From contig NZ_AOIA01000128.1 of assembly GCF_000337695.1 (NCBI RefSeq), forward strand, positions 647-64,646: a stretch of DNA of 64,000 nt. The letters are read 5' to 3'. A model generated the notes under the pieces. That model was not told the origin of the DNA. It searched no databases and saw only the letters and a list, made by a program, of their open reading frames with translations. Of this stretch, positions 56,771-64,000 are shown in pieces (position 1 is the first letter of the stretch; every line of letters begins with the position of its first letter). This stretch comes from Natronococcus jeotgali DSM 18795. GTDB lineage: Archaea > Halobacteriota > Halobacteria > Halobacteriales > Natrialbaceae. The position numbers and the translations under genes are program-made.

Positions 56771-56940
56771 TACCCTTATATGGCGGGCGCCGCGAGACCG
56801 GCGGTCGGCCCCACGTCGGAACCGCTCGCCACACTGCCTCCGCGCCGTCGGAACGTCGTTCCCGCGGCTCGCGGGGCGATCGACGGTCGTCGAGAGAACG
56901 GTCCGCGAGGTGGGACGGCGGAGCCGACGCGGGGCGACGA

Positions 56941-57318
56941 TCAGAACGCGCGCAGGTGGTCGTCTCGCGGTTCGTACAGCGCGCCGTTCATGCGGATCTC
57001 GTGGACCTCCTCGAGCGTCTCCCCGAGGGACGTCCCCCGCTCGCTCATCGCCGCCGCGACGGCGCCGATCGGCGCGCCGTCGTCGTACTCGCCCTCGAGC
57101 TGGGCGACGACGTCCGCGAGGGTGTAGACCTCGTCGAGGTCGTCCTCGTCGACCGCCTCGCCGAGCGCGGGGTCGATCCGCGTGAACGCCACGTCGTGGC
57201 CCGTCACCCGGTGGTGGCGCCGGTAGAAGTCGACGATCTCGTTGGGCGCGTCGCTCTCGAGGTCGACGTCGCAGTCCGGACAGCTCGCGGCGTAGGGTGG
57301 GTGTCGTTGCTCGCTCAT
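56941..57318 (-). CDS. Small protein between the two oxygenase subunits
   Basis: A 125-residue protein. N-terminal CPDCDVDLESDAPNEIVDFY could bind one metal with a nearby HH. The C-terminal 65 residues (LADVVAQLEGEYDDGAPIGA, VAAAMSERGTSLGETLEEVH, EIRMNGALYEPRDDHLRAF) look like a winged helix of the kind found at the C-terminus of MCM and RPA-like archaeal proteins. It starts 2 nt after the stop of the Rieske subunit, so the two are co-translated. It could be a regulator or an assembly factor. I do not recognise a named family. Confidence 0.6.
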   Translation of the reverse strand: MSEQRHPPYAASCPDCDVDLESDAPNEIVDFYRRHHRVTGHDVAFTRIDPALGEAVDEDDLDEVYTLADVVAQLEGEYDDGAPIGAVAAAMSERGTSLGETLEEVHEIRMNGALYEPRDDHLRAF

Positions 57319-57320
57319 GG

Positions 57321-58412
57321 TTACGCGTCGTCGGCCTCCTGGGCGAGCCGTCGGAGCTCGGCGCCGGTGCGATCGTTCGATCCGAGTCGGTCCGACGCGC
57401 CGCCCTCGAGACCCGTCCGCCGGCGCTCGGCGCGCTCGGCGTCCTCGGCCCGGCGCTGGCGGGTCGTCCGAACCAGTTCGCGCTCGGCTTCCGAGAGGTC
57501 GCCGTCCCGGAAGTAGTAGTCCGCGATCAGCTGAACCCGGTCGGGGCCGACCGGGTCGAGGGCGACGGTGGCGTAGCCGTCGACGTCCTCGTAGACGTCG
57601 ATCGCGACGTTCGGCCAGCAGTAGTGAAACTGCGCCTCCAGCCCGTCCGGGCGCCGGTCCTCGCTCCCGTCCCCGTCGGCGGCGCGCTCGACCGTCCAGC
57701 CGTGATCGTCGACCGCGAGCGTGCCGTCAGCGTCGCGCTCCTCGCTCCCGTCGAAGTGGACGGCGGCGAACAGCTTCCAGTTGCATTCGACCTCGGAGAC
57801 GATCCGCCGGCCGTGCTCGTACTCCTCGAGGGGCAGCGACTCGAGGCGATCCGCGGCGGCGCCGACCTGCTCGGCCAGCGACGGCGGATCGTCGCCGAGG
57901 TTCGCGAACACGAGCGGGCCGACCGTGTCGACGCGAACGTCGTTCAGCCCGTTGGCCTCGCAGTCGAACTCCTGAACCTCGCCGCTGTCGAGGTCGGGAT
58001 TCAGGCTCGCGTCCTCGAAGCTCTTGGGCGTGCTCCGGAGGTCGCCGTCCAGGTCGTAGGTCCAGAGGTGGTACGGACACTGGATCCGTCCCCCGCCGCC
58101 GGGGTCGGTCATCGGCGTGTCCTCGACCATCTTGGACCCGCGGTGAGCGCAGACGTTGTCGAACGCCTTCACCTCGTCGTCGTGGCCGCGGACGACGATC
58201 AGCTGTCGGTCGCCGACGTTCCGGGTGAAGAACTGGCCCGGCTCCGGGATGCTGTCGGCGTGGCCGACGTACACCCAGTACCGCCCGAAGACCGCCTCCT
58301 TCTCGCGCTCGAGGGATCCGGGACCGGTGAGTCGTCGTGCCGATACCGCGTTCGACCGCTCCGTGCCGTCCTCACTCGCCGCTGGGGGTTGCGAGTCGTC
58401 CCGCTGTGACAT
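57321..58412 (-). CDS. Rieske-oxygenase-like subunit, Rieske cluster only
   Basis: 363 residues. The Rieske motif is present: C88-x-H90 in FDNVCAHRGSKM and C112-x-x-H115 in IQCPYHLWTYDLDG. The flanking text (VFGRYWVYVGHADSIPEPGQ, FFTRNVGDRQLIVVRG) is typical of betaine/carnitine/choline oxygenases. The catalytic domain is still recognisable (EVECNWKLFAAVHF, FHYCWPNVAIDVYEDVDGY, LIADYYFRDGDLSEAERELV), but the ECxHCxxNH iron-binding segment is replaced by VHFDGSEERDADG, without ligands. This subunit can carry electrons but should not hydroxylate. It shares long identical stretches with the protein at 55708-56718. Confidence 0.88.
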   Translation of the reverse strand: MSQRDDSQPPAASEDGTERSNAVSARRLTGPGSLEREKEAVFGRYWVYVGHADSIPEPGQFFTRNVGDRQLIVVRGHDDEVKAFDNVCAHRGSKMVEDTPMTDPGGGGRIQCPYHLWTYDLDGDLRSTPKSFEDASLNPDLDSGEVQEFDCEANGLNDVRVDTVGPLVFANLGDDPPSLAEQVGAAADRLESLPLEEYEHGRRIVSEVECNWKLFAAVHFDGSEERDADGTLAVDDHGWTVERAADGDGSEDRRPDGLEAQFHYCWPNVAIDVYEDVDGYATVALDPVGPDRVQLIADYYFRDGDLSEAERELVRTTRQRRAEDAERAERRRTGLEGGASDRLGSNDRTGAELRRLAQEADDA

Positions 58413-58428
58413 ACGGTATCACCAACAC

Positions 58429-58448
58429 AACGACTACTAAAAGTCGTT
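58429..58448 (-). promoter_or_regulatory. TATA box inside a perfect inverted repeat
   Basis: AACGACT-ACTAAA-AGTCGTT: 7-bp arms and a 6-bp spacer. On the minus strand the spacer supplies TTTTAGT about 27 nt before the ATG at 58412, the TATA position for a leaderless gene. A regulator bound here would cover the TATA box, so repression of the Rieske operon is the simple reading. Confidence 0.5.
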
Positions 58449-58588
58449 CACCCGTGCTACTGAACATCAATAAGTATCCCCCCTCCGAAGCCGAAAGACA
58501 CTGAGACCGGCGAAAAAGTTCGGAGAGTGGTCTAGACGGTTGATTTCGGGATGCGAACCATCCGGGCCGAATCCGCCCGCGGACGGCG

Positions 58589-59674
58589 CTACGAGAGCGC
58601 GGGCCGGGGGTCGCCGCGTCGCTCCGATCGCGTCTGTGGTCGGTCGGCGCTGCCGCGGATGCGCTCGGCGATCGTCTCCCGGGACGGCCCTGCCTCGGGT
58701 TCGCTGGACGCGTAGACCCGCCTGACGACCAGATCGAGCAGGTCGAGCTGCGCCAGCAGCTCGCGGGCGGGCTCGCGCTCGAGCTCGAGCCGACGACAGA
58801 CGTCGCGCAGCGTCATCGCGGACTCGACGGCCTCGATCAGGTCCTCGAGGTCGACCCCCTCCGGGAGCCCGAGGCCGTCCGCGGCAAGTCGCTCCGTCGA
58901 AAGGCGCTCGATCGGATCGGCGGCCTCGTCGGGTTCGCGGCTCGGGTCGGACTCCGGGTCGCCCGCGGACGCCGACGGTCGGTCGGTCCCGGTCGCGGTC
59001 GCGTCCGTCCTCTCGTCCGCGGCGTCGACGTCGTAGGAAACCGGATCGTGGACCCCGGCGTCGATCATGTACCGGCGGACGGTCTCGACGGCGACGTCCA
59101 TCTCGAGGACGGCGGCCATCTCGGCGAACGTGTCGAAGGACTCGTACAGCTCCTCGAGGTACGCGACGTCCTCGTAGGGCGGCAGGTCCTCGTCGCGGGC
59201 GCTCTCGAGCGCACGCGCGACCTCGGGATCGAGGTCCGTCTCGGAATCGGCCTCGGACCCGACTTCGCTCCCGGCGTCGGCCGTCGCGAGCCCCGACGAC
59301 GGCACGGTCTCGCTCGCCGTCGGCGCTCCGTCCTCGAACCCGACGGCGAACGTCGCGACGACGTCGCCGTCGTCGGTTACGCGGACGCCGTCTGCGGCGA
59401 CGGCGACGCCGTCGGGGGCGTACTCCTCCATCGCGGGCAGGGCCGACGCGGGAAACTCGAGTCGCAACGTTCCGTCGTCCTCGAGGCGCGCGGCTTCGGG
59501 AGCCGCGTCGGTTCGCGGTCCGGATCCGCGGGGAGGAACGACGACGTCGATCGTGGCGCTCGGCCCGTCGTGGCGCCCGGAGACCGTCGCGTCGACCTCC
59601 CGAACCGACCCGCCGTCCGACTCGTACCGGTCGGTTATTTGGGAGAGGATATCAATCAAGTCACTTACCCTCAT
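58589..59674 (-). CDS. Predicted HTH protein with acidic linkers
   Basis: 361 residues from MRVSDLIDILSQITDRYESD; the longer frame to 59830 is antisense promoter sequence. The N-terminal part (about 1-110) is a beta-rich domain. Two helix-turn-helix-like segments follow: YLEELYESFDTFAEMAAVLE, then VETVRRYMIDAGVHD (about 180-215), and DLIEAVESAMTLRDVCRRLE, then PARELLAQLDLLDLVVRRVY (about 300-345). Long Asp/Glu/Ser-rich linkers separate them. It is divergent from the dimethylglycine dehydrogenase gene and may regulate the betaine genes. I do not recognise a named family. Confidence 0.6.
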   Translation of the reverse strand: MRVSDLIDILSQITDRYESDGGSVREVDATVSGRHDGPSATIDVVVPPRGSGPRTDAAPEAARLEDDGTLRLEFPASALPAMEEYAPDGVAVAADGVRVTDDGDVVATFAVGFEDGAPTASETVPSSGLATADAGSEVGSEADSETDLDPEVARALESARDEDLPPYEDVAYLEELYESFDTFAEMAAVLEMDVAVETVRRYMIDAGVHDPVSYDVDAADERTDATATGTDRPSASAGDPESDPSREPDEAADPIERLSTERLAADGLGLPEGVDLEDLIEAVESAMTLRDVCRRLELEREPARELLAQLDLLDLVVRRVYASSEPEAGPSRETIAERIRGSADRPQTRSERRGDPRPALS

Positions 59675-59849
59675 AGCTTGGCTACGCTTGGACGCGGTTG
59701 GGGGTAAGATTGAGTGGGGAATACTCCCTCCCTTCATATAGACCGTCAGGAAGCGCCCGACTCGGTCGCCGACGAACGGACGTCTCCACCGTCGGAACGG
59801 GCGACGCCGCGGCGCGTCGGGAGACCGCACGGCGAACCTCCACGTATCA

Positions 59850-59897
59850 ACTGACGTATCAGTCGGTGGAATACTGCGGCGGGGCGATAACTATATT
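59850..59897 (+). promoter_or_regulatory. Control region of the flavoprotein gene
   Basis: An inverted repeat ACTGA-CGTA-TCAGT (59850-59863), overlapping a direct repeat ACGTATCA (59842-59849, 59854-59861), lies about 30 nt upstream of a TATA-like CTATATTT (59891-59898). The ATG at 59918 follows about 25 nt after the TATA box. Confidence 0.45.
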
Positions 59898-59917
59898 TGA
59901 TCCCCGACGGCATATCG

Positions 59918-62494
59918 ATGCGAGAGATGGACACTCACGATAGTCTGCCGGCCGAGGCCGACACCGTCATCGTCGGCGCCGGCATCGTCGGCTGCAGCGC
60001 GGCGTACCACCTGACCGAGTTCGGACGCGAGGACGTCGTCGTCGTCGATCAGGGACCGCTCCCGACCACGGGCGGGTCCTCGAGTCACGCGCCGGGGATC
60101 ATGTTCCAGACCGCCGAGGAGAAGGTGCTGACCAAGTTCGCGAACTACAGCCGCAAGCTGTACTCGCGGCTCGAGGACGAGGACGGCAACCAGCTCTACA
60201 GCGAGACGGGCGGGATCGAGGTCGCCAGGACCGACGAGCGGATGGACTTCCTCCAACGCCGGGTCGAAAACGGCACCGCGTGGGGGATTCCGGACCCCCA
60301 GATCCTCTCGCCGGAGGAGGTCGAGGAGAAACTGCCGCTGGTCGATAGCGACGTCATCCAGGGCGGGTACTACTCGCCGACCGACGGCCAGGTCTCGGGG
60401 GTCAAGGCCTGCGCCGCGCTAGCGAAGGCCTCGATGGACCGGGGCGCGAGGTTCGTCCCCCACACCCGGACCGAGGACGTCGCGGTCGAGGACGGCGAGG
60501 TGCGGGCCGTCGTCACCGAACACGGCGAGATCGACTGCAACGAGGTCGTGATCGCGACGAACATCTGGGCGCGCCAGCTGGGCGAGCAGCTCGGCGTTCA
60601 CCTGCCCGTGACCCCGGTCGAACACCAGTACACGATCACCGAACCCCTCGAGGTGCTCTCGAACGAGCGGGACGTCACCGAGGACCCGGTGTACGAGAAC
60701 TACCGCGAGGTCTCCGGCGAGCGGGCCGACCGCCTGCTCGCGAACCCGGATCGGCCGATCCTCCGGGATCAGGACAACGCGCTGTACTTCCGGACCCACG
60801 GCGACGCCTACGGGATCGGCTCGTACAACCACGAACCGCTCGTCCCCGACCCCCAGGAGCTGGGCGGCAACGACGAGGACGGCGACCAGGGGTCGGTCCA
60901 CGAGTTCTCCGACTACCACCTGAACAACCCGACCCACCCCGACCGCCCGGACAAGGCGCCCCGCCAGGCCAGCGACGAGCTGTTGCCCGCCACGGCGGGA
61001 AAGGAACTCGAGCACAAGTACAACGGGATGTTCGCGGAGTCGCCGAACGGCCTCCCGGTGATGGGTCCCGTCCAGGAGTACGACGGGCTCTGGACCGCCG
61101 CGGCCATCTGGGTCACCCACGCCGGCGGCGCGGGGCGGGCGCTGGCCGAGTGGATGGAGACGGGCGCTCCGAAGCTACCCGACGGGCCGATCGACCTCTC
61201 GCACTGCAACGTCAACCGGTTCCAGCGCCACGAGGGTAGCTGGGACTTCGCCCGCGACATCGGCGGCGAGGAGTACCGGATCGTCTACAACATCGTCCAC
61301 CCCAAGTGGACCTGGACGGACCACCAGCGGGACATCCGCCGCAGCTCGGTCTACCACAAGCTCCAGGAACTCGACGCCGAGCTGTGGGCCGAGGCCGGCT
61401 GGGAGGAGGCCCAGTGGTTCGACTCCAACGCCGACCTGCTGGCGCGCTACGGCGAGGACGTCCCCGAGCGGGACGGCTGGGAGGCGAAGTACTGGTCGCC
61501 GATCGAAGGTGCCGAGTCCCTGCACGTGCGCAACGAGGTCGGCATCCACGACATGACCTCGTTCAACAAGCTGGAGGTCAGCGGGCAGGGCGCCGACGAG
61601 TTCCTCCAGTACCTGTGTACCAACGACATGGATATCGACGTCGGCCAGATCCGGTACACCCTCCTGTGCAACGAGGAGGGCGGCGTCCGCGCCGACGTCA
61701 CCGTCACCCGGACCGACGAGGACCGCTACCTCGTGCTCACCACGGGGCGGGAAGTCGGCCAGAACCACGTCGCCTGGGTCGAGAACCACGCCCCCGCGGA
61801 CGTCACGGTCCGGGAGGTTACCTCCGAGCTCACCTCGTTCGTCCTCACGGGGCCGAACGCCCGCGACGTGCTGAGCGAGGTGACGCGAGCGGACCTCTCC
61901 GACGAGGCGTTCCCGTTCTACACCACCCAGGAGCTATTCGTGAAGAACGTCCCGGTGCGGGCACTGCGTCTCTCCTACGCGGGCGAACTCGGCTGGGAGC
62001 TGTACACGCCAAGCGAGTACGGCGACCAGCTCTGGGAGCACCTCTGGGAGGCCGGCCAGGATCACGACCTCCGGCCGTACGGCAACGGCGCGCTCGACTC
62101 CCTGCGCCTCGAGAAGGGGTTCCGGCTGTGGGGGGCGGACCTCCACACCGAGCACAACCCCTACGAGGCCGGGTTGAGCTTCGCCGTCGACCTCGAGACC
62201 GACTTCATCGGGAAGGAGGCGGTCGTCGAGGCCGCGGAGGGAGAACGGATCGACCACGAGGTGGCCTGCCTGACGCTGGACGACGAGGAGGCGGTCGTCT
62301 TCGAGGACCGACCCGTCCTCGACGGCGACGAGTCGCTGGGGTACGTCCACAGCGCCGAGTACGGCTACACCGTCGGCGCCTGCGTCGCCTACGCCTACCT
62401 CCCCCCGGAGTACGCCGAGCCGGGAACCGACGTCGAGATCCTCCACGAGGGCGAGCGCTACGCGGCGACGGTGCGGGAGGAACCGCTGCTGTAA
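59918..62494 (+). CDS. Dimethylglycine/sarcosine-dehydrogenase-like flavoprotein
   Basis: 858 residues from ATG 59918, chosen by its distance to the TATA box. The N-terminal FAD domain has TVIVGAGIVGCSAAYHL and GGSSSHAPGIMFQT, where the His matches the covalent-FAD position in dimethylglycine dehydrogenases. A middle FAO_M domain (about 380-440) is followed by a GcvT-like folate-binding half (about 470-855; VSGQGADEFLQYLCTNDMDI, LTGPNARDVLSEVTRADLSD, LSYAGELGWELYTPSEYGDQ). The family removes an N-methyl group from dimethylglycine or sarcosine, passing one carbon to folate. It lies next to the oxygenase pair, which would generate dimethylglycine. Confidence 0.9.
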   Translation: MREMDTHDSLPAEADTVIVGAGIVGCSAAYHLTEFGREDVVVVDQGPLPTTGGSSSHAPGIMFQTAEEKVLTKFANYSRKLYSRLEDEDGNQLYSETGGIEVARTDERMDFLQRRVENGTAWGIPDPQILSPEEVEEKLPLVDSDVIQGGYYSPTDGQVSGVKACAALAKASMDRGARFVPHTRTEDVAVEDGEVRAVVTEHGEIDCNEVVIATNIWARQLGEQLGVHLPVTPVEHQYTITEPLEVLSNERDVTEDPVYENYREVSGERADRLLANPDRPILRDQDNALYFRTHGDAYGIGSYNHEPLVPDPQELGGNDEDGDQGSVHEFSDYHLNNPTHPDRPDKAPRQASDELLPATAGKELEHKYNGMFAESPNGLPVMGPVQEYDGLWTAAAIWVTHAGGAGRALAEWMETGAPKLPDGPIDLSHCNVNRFQRHEGSWDFARDIGGEEYRIVYNIVHPKWTWTDHQRDIRRSSVYHKLQELDAELWAEAGWEEAQWFDSNADLLARYGEDVPERDGWEAKYWSPIEGAESLHVRNEVGIHDMTSFNKLEVSGQGADEFLQYLCTNDMDIDVGQIRYTLLCNEEGGVRADVTVTRTDEDRYLVLTTGREVGQNHVAWVENHAPADVTVREVTSELTSFVLTGPNARDVLSEVTRADLSDEAFPFYTTQELFVKNVPVRALRLSYAGELGWELYTPSEYGDQLWEHLWEAGQDHDLRPYGNGALDSLRLEKGFRLWGADLHTEHNPYEAGLSFAVDLETDFIGKEAVVEAAEGERIDHEVACLTLDDEEAVVFEDRPVLDGDESLGYVHSAEYGYTVGACVAYAYLPPEYAEPGTDVEILHEGERYAATVREEPLL

Positions 62495-63063
62495 CTCGGC
62501 GGCCGACGCTTTTTCGACCTGCGCCGGCGAGTAGCGGCGCTGCCGGGTGCGTCGATACGCTCGAGTTCGATGGCAGCCGTTCCGAACGGACGCGGGACGA
62601 AAACCGTGCTATGGGTGAGAGGCGATGGGAGCGCATCCCCTCTGCGTGGCAGAGCACCTATCGCCAGGCGCCGCCCGACTGTTGGGGAACGTACGTAAAG
62701 TAGGTTCGCGGGGAATTGTTGTGGGTTTTATCCCCGGTCGCGCGATCGGCGAACTGCGCCGGTACGCGGCTCCGCCCGAAGCGGCGGGCGGCGGCCTCGA
62801 GGCCGGGAGCGCGGGAGACGCCGACTTCCGTCCGGGACGCGGTTCGACGACGAGCGCGCCGCCCTCCGACGGTGCAGCGGCGAGTTCTCGAGACGGGCCC
62901 CGCGTGGCTGTCGTACCCGCGCGTCGCCCCTTCGATCGCAATACGTATAATATCTGACCTGTTGTGGGACGTCGGTCGTTCGAACCCCGGGATCCGCCCG
63001 CTCGTCGCGTTTCCGACGGTTGACCGATGCACTTATGGGACCGACCCGCACACAGTGTGGCAT
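62495..63063. other. Intergenic between paralogous flavoprotein genes
   Basis: About 570 nt without a convincing gene. AT-rich GTATAATATCTG at about 62946-62957, and a TATA-like CACTTATG at about 63030-63037, which lies about 28 nt before the next start. Confidence 0.5.
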
Positions 63064-64000
63064 ATGAGCACAGACACCTTGCCGTCGAGCGCCGAGACGG
63101 TGATCGTCGGCGCCGGGGCCGTCGGGTGCAGCGTCGCCTACCACCTGACCGAACTGGGCGCCGAGGACGTCGTCGTCCTCGACAAGGGTCCCCTGCCGGT
63201 GACGGGCGGATCCTCGACCCACGCGCCCGGGATCATGTTCCAGACCTCGCCGTCGAAGCTCCAGACGAAGACGGCCCACTACACGACCCGACTGCTAAAG
63301 GAAGCCGGCGTCTACAACGAGACCGGCGGGATCGAGCTCGCCCGCTCGGAGGAACGGATGGACTTCCTCCGGCGTCGCGTCGAGTGGGCGAGGTCGTACG
63401 GCCTGCCCGAGCCGGAGCTGCTCGAGCTCGAGGCGGTAACCGAACGGCTGCCGCTGGTCGACGAGGAGGAGATCCTCGGCGGATACTACTCCCCGACCGA
63501 CGGCCAGGTCGCCGGCACCGACGCGCTCCAGTGGTACCTCGAGACGACGCCGGCGGCGTTTTTCGGTCACACCGAGGTGACGGATCTCGAGGTCGAAAGC
63601 GGGGAGATACGGGCGGTCGAAACCGACCGCGGCCGCATCGAGTGCGACCGCTGCGTGCTCGCGACGAACAACTGGGCCTACCAGACCGGGCAGCTGGCGG
63701 GCGTCGACCTGCCGATCGCCCCGGTCGAACACCAGTACGTCGTCACCGAACCCCTCGAGGAGCTGCGGGGCAACGAACGGGCCGAGGACGCCGTCACCGG
63801 GCTCGAGATCCCGGGCGACCGGGAGATCACCGAGTCGATGGCCCAGCCGCCGGACCGCCCGGTCGGACGCGACCAGGACAACTCGCTGTACTTCCGGACC
63901 CACGGCGAGGGGTACGGGCTGGGCTCGTACAACCACGAGCCGCTGGTGGTCGACCCCGACGAGATGGGGTCGAACTCCGAGGAGAGCCAGGCGTCGGTTC
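63064..64000 (+). CDS. Second dimethylglycine/sarcosine-dehydrogenase-like flavoprotein, partial
   Basis: Open from ATG 63064 to the window edge, with about 312 residues visible. MSTDTLPSSAETVIVGAGAV, GCSVAYHLTELGAEDVVVLD and GGSSTHAPGIMFQTSPSKLQ mirror the upstream flavoprotein, including the covalent-FAD-type His. GYYSPTDGQVAGTDALQWYL and DNSLYFRTHGEGYGLGSYNH agree. The C-terminal folate domain lies outside. A close paralogue in the same direction suggests successive demethylations (dimethylglycine to sarcosine, sarcosine to glycine), but which protein does which cannot be told from sequence. Confidence 0.88.
   Translation, partial: MSTDTLPSSAETVIVGAGAVGCSVAYHLTELGAEDVVVLDKGPLPVTGGSSTHAPGIMFQTSPSKLQTKTAHYTTRLLKEAGVYNETGGIELARSEERMDFLRRRVEWARSYGLPEPELLELEAVTERLPLVDEEEILGGYYSPTDGQVAGTDALQWYLETTPAAFFGHTEVTDLEVESGEIRAVETDRGRIECDRCVLATNNWAYQTGQLAGVDLPIAPVEHQYVVTEPLEELRGNERAEDAVTGLEIPGDREITESMAQPPDRPVGRDQDNSLYFRTHGEGYGLGSYNHEPLVVDPDEMGSNSEESQASV

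Overview
The window is haloarchaeal chromosome-type DNA, most like the Natrialbales. Encoded proteins are acidic. CTCGAG is very frequent. Secreted proteins carry twin-arginine signals with lipoboxes. Many genes start about 25-30 nt after a TATA-like box, the leaderless archaeal pattern. Several families are typically haloarchaeal (HalOD1, DUF7282, DUF7344, DUF7835, HVO_0649 zinc finger, ISH3 transposase).

Region A (1-14.3 kb) is visibly lower in GC than the rest and looks like an accessory island. It holds the edge of an ISH3-type insertion sequence in a sugar-transferase gene. After that come surface-polysaccharide genes (GT2 glycosyltransferase, Wzx-like flippase, polysaccharide deacetylase, O-antigen ligase/polymerase-like membrane protein, beta-propeller protein), a BAAT-type hydrolase that lacks its nucleophile, a TackOD1 zinc protein and an HTH/MazF-like toxin-antitoxin pair. 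It ends in a decayed replication origin: a 3' fragment of orc1/cdc6 surrounded by at least six copies of a repeat around the core TTTCGTGTGCTT.

Region B (14.5-21.5 kb, high GC) has a UDP-sugar 6-dehydrogenase, small regulators, a DUF7282/nuclease chimera and an FabG/PhaB-type reductase.

Region C (21.9-35.1 kb) is a galactoside-use module: KDPG/KDPGal aldolase, galactonate dehydratase, an IclR regulator, a very large Tat-exported GH2 beta-galactosidase with two inserted LamG-like domains, and a complete CUT1 sugar ABC transporter. The layout suggests extracellular cleavage, uptake, and breakdown by the oxidative galactonate route.

Region D (36.7-40.2 kb) is a decayed glycan locus. It has 5' fragments of an ABC exporter, two glycosyltransferases and an N-acetylneuraminate-synthase-type gene, with one intact NAD-dependent epimerase. 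Region E (40.3-46.9 kb) has lipoproteins, small zinc proteins, winged-helix regulators and an MFS transporter.

Region F (47.4-64 kb) reads as choline/glycine-betaine catabolism: a BCCT carrier, a GbsA-like aldehyde dehydrogenase, a GbsB-like iron alcohol dehydrogenase, an IclR regulator, two Rieske-oxygenase-like proteins and two dimethylglycine/sarcosine-dehydrogenase-type flavoproteins. The most striking observation is in the oxygenase pair. One protein keeps the Rieske [2Fe-2S] ligands but has lost the mononuclear iron site. The other keeps the iron site but has lost the Rieske ligands. Together they look like one enzyme split into complementary subunits.
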